This document shows positions 6,432 through 9,838 of a DNA stretch of 9,838 nucleotides, one piece after another. The position numbers and the translations under genes were made by a program. How positions within the stretch are numbered: position 1 is the stretch's first letter; every line of letters starts with the position of its first letter. Location of the stretch: assembly GCA_001770785.1 (NCBI GenBank), contig MERZ01000157.1, positions 603 to 10,440 on the forward strand, given 5' to 3'. The notes under the pieces are model-generated. The model worked only from the letters and a program-made list of their open reading frames with translations. It was not told the DNA's origin and made no database searches. The stretch is from Burkholderiales bacterium RIFCSPHIGHO2_12_FULL_61_11. GTDB lineage: Bacteria; Pseudomonadota; Gammaproteobacteria; Burkholderiales; Burkholderiaceae_C.

Positions 6432-7298
6432 ATGTGCCTGGTTGCCTTCGCCATCAATGCTTCTGCCCGCTGGCCACTGGTGATTGCGGCCAACCGCGAC
6501 GAGTTTTTGAACCGCCCGACCCGGGCGCTGGGCCGCTGGCAAACAATCGCTGGACAGGAAATTGTTGCCGGGCGCGACTTGCGCGCCGGTGGGACCTGGC
6601 TGGGGATGACGCCGGGCGGGCGGGTGGCGTTTCTCACCAATGTTCGCGAGGCGAAGTCCCAAGCCGCGCCACACTCCCGGGGCGAGCTGGTCACGCGCTG
6701 GCTTGAAGAAACATGCGACGCCCTGGCGTTTGCCCAAGCGCTGGCGCAGGACGGCGCAGCCTATGGCGGCTTTAACCTGGTGCTGGGTGATTTTCAGCGC
6801 AATGCCTGGACCTGGGTCACCAACAAATCGGCCGTTTCGTCCCTGCGGGTGCAGCCGCTCAAGCCCGGTGTCTATGGTCTTTCCAATGCGGCACTGAACA
6901 CGCCGTGGCCGAAAACCATGGCCCTCAAGCGTGTGCTGGCCAACGCCCTTGATTCGCCCGAGCCGGATCAGCTGCGGGCCACGCTCTGGACGGCGTTGGC
7001 CAACCGCGAACGCGCCCCGCGCGAGCAGTTGCCCGCAACCGGCGTGCCGCCGGCGATGGAACAGGCCTTGTCCAGCGCCTTTGTGGCGTTTCCAGAACAC
7101 GCCTACGGCACGCGCAGCAGCACCGTGCTGCTGGCCAGCGCGCTGGGCCCGCGGGAAGGCGAGCGACGCTGGGATGTTGGGGTTGAAGAGCGCACGCATT
7201 TGCACGACCCCGATCAGAGCATCGACAAGCCTTCCGCCCGGACCTGCAACATCGCCTGGCAGCAATTGCCAGCGCTTGAAAATGCAACTTTAGAGTAA
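6432..7298 (+). CDS. NRDE (TANGO2-like) family protein
   Basis: This 288-residue protein belongs to the NRDE/TANGO2 (DUF833) family. It starts MCLVAFAI, has the name-giving NRDE at 21-24 inside AANRDEFLNRPT, and GGTWLGM at 53-59. The fold resembles N-terminal-nucleophile hydrolases, and C2 is the candidate nucleophile after removal of Met1, so the start codon is well defined. The biochemical role is not settled: the eukaryotic relative TANGO2 has been linked to haem handling and lipid/acyl-CoA metabolism, and the bacterial protein is usually annotated only by family. It follows ygfZ by 25 nt with a strong ribosome binding site, suggesting co-transcription. Its 3' end overlaps the convergent thioesterase-GNAT gene by 9 bp. 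No signal peptide is visible, so it is probably cytoplasmic. Confidence 0.88.
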   Translation: MCLVAFAINASARWPLVIAANRDEFLNRPTRALGRWQTIAGQEIVAGRDLRAGGTWLGMTPGGRVAFLTNVREAKSQAAPHSRGELVTRWLEETCDALAFAQALAQDGAAYGGFNLVLGDFQRNAWTWVTNKSAVSSLRVQPLKPGVYGLSNAALNTPWPKTMALKRVLANALDSPEPDQLRATLWTALANRERAPREQLPATGVPPAMEQALSSAFVAFPEHAYGTRSSTVLLASALGPREGERRWDVGVEERTHLHDPDQSIDKPSARTCNIAWQQLPALENATLE

Positions 7299-8147
7299 GC
7301 TGAACATTTCAATGTGCGCGATACCGACTTCGTCAAAAGGCGCACCGCGCGCTGCAAAGCCCAAGCCCTGGTAAAAACTTTCGGCACTGCGCTGCGCGTG
7401 CAGCATGACTTCAGTGTCACCGCGCTGTCTGGCGGCGACCATCAATGTGTGCAGGACGACCTGCCCGACATGCGAGCCCCGCAGCGCCCGGTGAACCGCC
7501 ATGCGGCCTATTTTGCCAACATGGCTGGCGTGCCTGACCAGCCGACCGGTGGCAATGCCCTGCCCCAGACCGTTGTAGGCCACGGCATGCACGGCCGTGC
7601 CGTCCGCTTCGTCCCACTCCATTGCTGGCGGAATGCCTTGCTCCTCGACAAAAACGGCAGTTCGTAGTTTCGCGGCGTCCTTGCCCAATAGGGCCCAGTC
7701 GCCAGTCTTGATGTCCACCATCGCCTCCCCGGCTTCAAAGCGGGTCAGCAAACTGCGCAGCGCCTGCGGCACCGGTTTGGCGGTTTGCGATGCCGGGTTG
7801 GCAAACACATAGACCAGCTCGCAAGTGATGAGCCATTCGTCACCGCGAAAAATCGCACCTGAAAAAATCATGGACGACTTGCCGACGCGGGTGCATTGAA
7901 GCGCCACGTCGAGCCGGTCATCAAAGCGTGCCGACCCGTGGTACTCGATGCTCGCCTTCTTGACGTAGAGGTCACCGCCCCACTGCAGCATCGCCTCTTC
8001 ATACGGCAGCGCCAGCGCGCGCCAATAGTCCGCCATGGCCGTGTCGAAATACATCAGATAGTGGGCATTGAACACAATTTTCTGCATGTCCACTTCAACC
8101 CAGCGCACGCGCAGGCTGTGAAAAAAGCGAAAGTCTTGTCGTTTCAT
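7290..8147 (-). CDS. Fused hotdog acyl-CoA thioesterase and GNAT acetyltransferase
   Basis: This encodes 285 residues with two domains. Residues 1-135 are a YbgC/FadM-type hotdog thioesterase: VRWVEVDMQKIVFNAHYLMYFD (14-35) holds the conserved Asp (D20) and the NAHY motif, and IEYHGSARFDDRLDV (67-81) the core strand. This family hydrolyses acyl-CoA thioesters. Residues about 150-285 are a GNAT domain of the ElaA/YjcF kind: LRTAVFVEEQGIP (161-173), GRMAVHRALRGSHVG (214-228) as the acetyl-CoA loop, and a C-terminal AESFYQGLGF. The acetyl-CoA loop is altered, with His where Gly is common in RGxGxG. The substrate of either half is unknown. ATG at 8147 is chosen because homology begins there; an in-frame ATG at 8210 would add 21 residues and overlap the upstream hydrolase gene. 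It lies 10 nt after that gene, so the two probably share a transcript. Confidence 0.86.
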   Translation of the reverse strand: MKRQDFRFFHSLRVRWVEVDMQKIVFNAHYLMYFDTAMADYWRALALPYEEAMLQWGGDLYVKKASIEYHGSARFDDRLDVALQCTRVGKSSMIFSGAIFRGDEWLITCELVYVFANPASQTAKPVPQALRSLLTRFEAGEAMVDIKTGDWALLGKDAAKLRTAVFVEEQGIPPAMEWDEADGTAVHAVAYNGLGQGIATGRLVRHASHVGKIGRMAVHRALRGSHVGQVVLHTLMVAARQRGDTEVMLHAQRSAESFYQGLGFAARGAPFDEVGIAHIEMFSLL

Positions 8148-8157
8148 TGTCAGCAAT

Positions 8158-9120
8158 TCAGGTTGAAAGCTTCTCAAAAGCGTGACGCAGCGCTCGCGCC
8201 GCATCGGCATGGGCCTGACGCGCCGCGGGAATGACGCGGCCCATCTTGACGAACTCGTGCGTCACGCCATGGTAAATTTCCAGATCAACCGACACACCCG
8301 CTGCGCGCAGCTTGTCGCCATACATCACCCCTTCATCGACCAGCGGGTCGCATTCGGCCAGGCCCAGCCAAGCCGGCGCCACGCCCTCCACATCGGGCGC
8401 ATTGAGCGGTGCAAAGCGCCAGTTATCACGGTCGGCCGGGCTGCGCAAGTAGTGCTCAAAAAACCAGCTGATGTCGGCCTCTTCGATCAGAAATCCCGAC
8501 GCAAACTTGTGGTGCGAGGGCGTGTCCTGGTGCGCCGCGCAACCGGGGTAAAACAGCAGCTGCAGCGCCAGCGTCAGATCGGCATCGCGGGCCAGCACGG
8601 CGCACATGGCGGCCAGCGTGCCGCCCGCGCTGTCTCCGCCCACGGCCAGACGCGACGCGTCCAGCCCCTGGCTTGCTGCATGGGCGGCCAGCCAGCGCAG
8701 CGCATCCCAGGCGTCGTTGGCGGCCGTTGGAAACTTGTGCTCGGGGGCCAGCCGGTAATCCACGGAAACCACGGCGCAGCCCGCCAAACAGCTGAGCTGG
8801 CGGCACAGCACATCGTGCGTCTCTATGCTTCCAATGGTGAACCCACCGCCGTGAAAGTACAGCAGCACCGGCAAGCGCTCATCCGACGGTGCATACAGCC
8901 GCGCCGGCAAGGCCTGGCCATCACGCGCCGGAATACTGAAATCTTCAACCCGCGCCAAGGCCGGCCTGGCAATTTCCAGCACATCCGCACCGGCTTCGTA
9001 GGCCGCGCGGGCCTGAAGCGGCGTCAGCGTGTGAAACGCCGGTCTTTCAGCGCGAGCCATGCGGTTGAGCACGTCTCGCATCGCGGAAGTCAACTGGGTT
9101 TGGGGAAGTCCGGAGCGCAT
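8158..9120 (-). CDS. Alpha/beta hydrolase, hormone-sensitive-lipase type
   Basis: This 320-residue protein is an esterase/lipase of the HSL family (family IV), which hydrolyses short to medium acyl esters. The oxyanion-hole motif HGGG lies at 90-93, VDYRLAPEHKFP at 120-131 and the nucleophile elbow GDSAGG at 162-167 with S164. AECDPLVDEG supplies D258, and GVTHEF supplies H288, completing the triad. No signal peptide is seen, so it is probably cytoplasmic. ATG at 9120 is used; ATG at residue 14 (MRDVLNRM) is an equally plausible start, because family members often begin near such a helix and neither site has a clear ribosome binding site. It is divergent from the alcohol dehydrogenase gene across 183 nt and 10 nt upstream of the thioesterase-GNAT gene. 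The natural substrate cannot be told from sequence. Confidence 0.9.
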   Translation of the reverse strand: MRSGLPQTQLTSAMRDVLNRMARAERPAFHTLTPLQARAAYEAGADVLEIARPALARVEDFSIPARDGQALPARLYAPSDERLPVLLYFHGGGFTIGSIETHDVLCRQLSCLAGCAVVSVDYRLAPEHKFPTAANDAWDALRWLAAHAASQGLDASRLAVGGDSAGGTLAAMCAVLARDADLTLALQLLFYPGCAAHQDTPSHHKFASGFLIEEADISWFFEHYLRSPADRDNWRFAPLNAPDVEGVAPAWLGLAECDPLVDEGVMYGDKLRAAGVSVDLEIYHGVTHEFVKMGRVIPAARQAHADAARALRHAFEKLST

Positions 9121-9303
9121 TTATTGGGAAAATGACGGAAGCGGCTGCGCCCATGACTGCAGCTTTGTCATCACCAAAGTGACTGTTATGAGGGTTTGCT
9201 TGTAATCCATGGGAGGTCTGCCGCCATTAAAGTAGAGTGAACCTGACCAGCACAAGATCAGCGATCAGCCCGCAATCGTACAACGCAGAAAGACAAGCAC
9301 CTC
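9121..9303. promoter_or_regulatory. Divergent hydrolase/alcohol dehydrogenase intergenic region
   Basis: This 183-bp region lies between divergent genes and should contain both promoters and any operator. Visible structure is modest: an inverted repeat CTTTG (9163-9167) with CAAAG (9175-9179), and a tandem 7-mer GATCAGC at 9256-9262 and 9263-9269. TTGCTT or TTGTAA near 9196-9205 could be a -35 box, but no good -10 follows at normal spacing. The alcohol dehydrogenase start has only a weak purine-rich stretch (AGAAAGA) upstream. Confidence 0.3.
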
Positions 9304-9838
9304 ATGGCCTTCATCTACTACGTCACCCAGATCCAGTTTGAATTTGGTGCCATCAAGCTTCTCAGGCAGGAATGCGAGCGTGTCGGCATCACCCGGCCGC
9401 TGATCGTGACCGACCCAGGCGTCAAGGCCGCGGGGGTGCTGCAAAAAGCGCTCGATGCGCTGAATCCCCCCCATGCAGGCTCGGCCATGAAGGTGGCGGT
9501 GTTTGACCAAACGCCGTCGAACCCCACGGAAGCCGCGGTGCGGGCTGCGGCCGCGCTGTACAAAACCAGCGGCTGCGACGGCCTGATTGCGGTCGGCGGC
9601 GGCTCGGCGATTGATTGCGCCAAGGGCGTGGCAATTGCCGCCACGCACGAAGGGCCGCTCAAAAACTACGCCACCATCGAAGGCGGTTCACCAAAGATCA
9701 CCGAGCGTGTCGCCCCGCTGATTGCCGTGCCCACCACCAGCGGCACCGGCAGCGAAGTGGCGCGCGGCGCCATCATCATCGTCGACGACCACCGCAAGCT
9801 CGGTTTTCACGCCTGGCACCTGCTGCCAAAAACCGCGA
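9304..9838 (+). CDS. Iron-containing alcohol dehydrogenase, 4-hydroxybutyrate dehydrogenase-like (partial, 3' end missing)
   Basis: The frame starts at ATG 9304 and runs off the right edge after 178 complete codons; the family is usually about 380 residues. It belongs to the group III (iron-containing) alcohol dehydrogenases, NAD(P)-dependent enzymes that interconvert alcohols and aldehydes. The nucleotide-binding motif VGGGSAIDCAKG lies at 97-108, and PTTSGTGSEVARGA at 143-156. The metal-binding Asp and His residues would lie beyond the window. The N-terminus MAFIYYVTQIQFEFGA and the stretch around TPSNPTEAAVRAAA closely resemble, from memory, the 4-hydroxybutyrate dehydrogenase of Cupriavidus necator, which oxidises 4-hydroxybutyrate to succinate semialdehyde; this substrate is an inference. 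It is divergent from the HSL hydrolase gene. Confidence 0.88.
   Translation, partial: MAFIYYVTQIQFEFGAIKLLRQECERVGITRPLIVTDPGVKAAGVLQKALDALNPPHAGSAMKVAVFDQTPSNPTEAAVRAAAALYKTSGCDGLIAVGGGSAIDCAKGVAIAATHEGPLKNYATIEGGSPKITERVAPLIAVPTTSGTGSEVARGAIIIVDDHRKLGFHAWHLLPKTA

Noticed and set aside
6333..7265. Minus-strand 310-codon open frame opposite the NRDE gene
   Set aside because: The composition is that of an antisense shadow, and the plus-strand gene has a strong ribosome binding site and family motifs.
8148..8210. 21-residue extension of the thioesterase-GNAT protein
   Set aside because: The family starts at MKRQDFRFFHSLRVRW; the extension only reuses the 3' end of the hydrolase gene in another frame.
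8182..9135. Plus-strand 317-codon open frame opposite the HSL hydrolase
   Set aside because: It is an antisense shadow; the hydrolase has a full catalytic triad on the minus strand.
9210..9226. Possible sigma-54 promoter before the alcohol dehydrogenase gene
   Set aside because: GG and GC fall 10 nt apart, but the surrounding bases do not match TGGCAC or TTGC.

Overview
The window looks like chromosomal DNA from a betaproteobacterium of the Burkholderiales, most likely the family Comamonadaceae (Polaromonas/Rhodoferax-like). The grounds are high GC with strong third-position GC bias, the mltG-tmk-holB-pilZ-tatD gene order with ygfZ divergent from it, protein sequences that read like Comamonadaceae homologues, and an intergenic-type GC-rich repeat that I recall from that family. 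The taxonomic call is inference from recalled sequences, not a search.

Layout. (1) Positions 1-351 (+) hold the C-terminal end of a NuoB/HycG-like iron-sulfur subunit of a membrane-bound (group 4, formate-hydrogenlyase-like) [NiFe] hydrogenase or complex I relative. (2) From 5379 down to 422 (-) lies a compact six-gene block, in transcription order: mltG (peptidoglycan-terminating lytic transglycosylase), tmk (thymidylate kinase), holB (DNA polymerase III delta' subunit), pilZ (type IV pilus PilZ protein), tatD (metal-dependent DNase/hydrolase) and an exported ankyrin-repeat protein. Spacings of 2 nt (mltG/tmk) and 4-nt ATGA overlaps (tmk/holB and tatD/ankyrin) indicate translational coupling. 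A good intrinsic-terminator-like hairpin sits between pilZ and tatD. (3) From 5465 to 7298 (+), divergent from mltG, lie ygfZ (folate-binding Fe-S cluster maintenance protein) and an NRDE/TANGO2-family protein. (4) From 9120 down to 7290 (-) lie an HSL-type alpha/beta hydrolase and, 10 nt downstream, a fused hotdog thioesterase-GNAT acetyltransferase, whose end overlaps the NRDE gene convergently by 9 bp. (5) From 9304 to the window edge (+) is the N-terminal half of an iron-containing alcohol dehydrogenase resembling 4-hydroxybutyrate dehydrogenase.

Function. The central block combines cell-wall termination, dTTP synthesis, the clamp loader, pilus assembly and nucleic-acid repair, which is a conserved housekeeping neighbourhood. 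The right-hand part is metabolic: an esterase/lipase, an acyl-CoA thioesterase-acetyltransferase and an alcohol dehydrogenase. I see no RNA genes, CRISPR array, insertion sequence, phage genes or defence system, and no clearly new multi-gene system. The most unusual items are a two-unit repeat read in frame as the N-terminus of thymidylate kinase, the thioesterase-GNAT fusion, the exported ankyrin protein coupled to tatD, and the hairpin just upstream of tatD.
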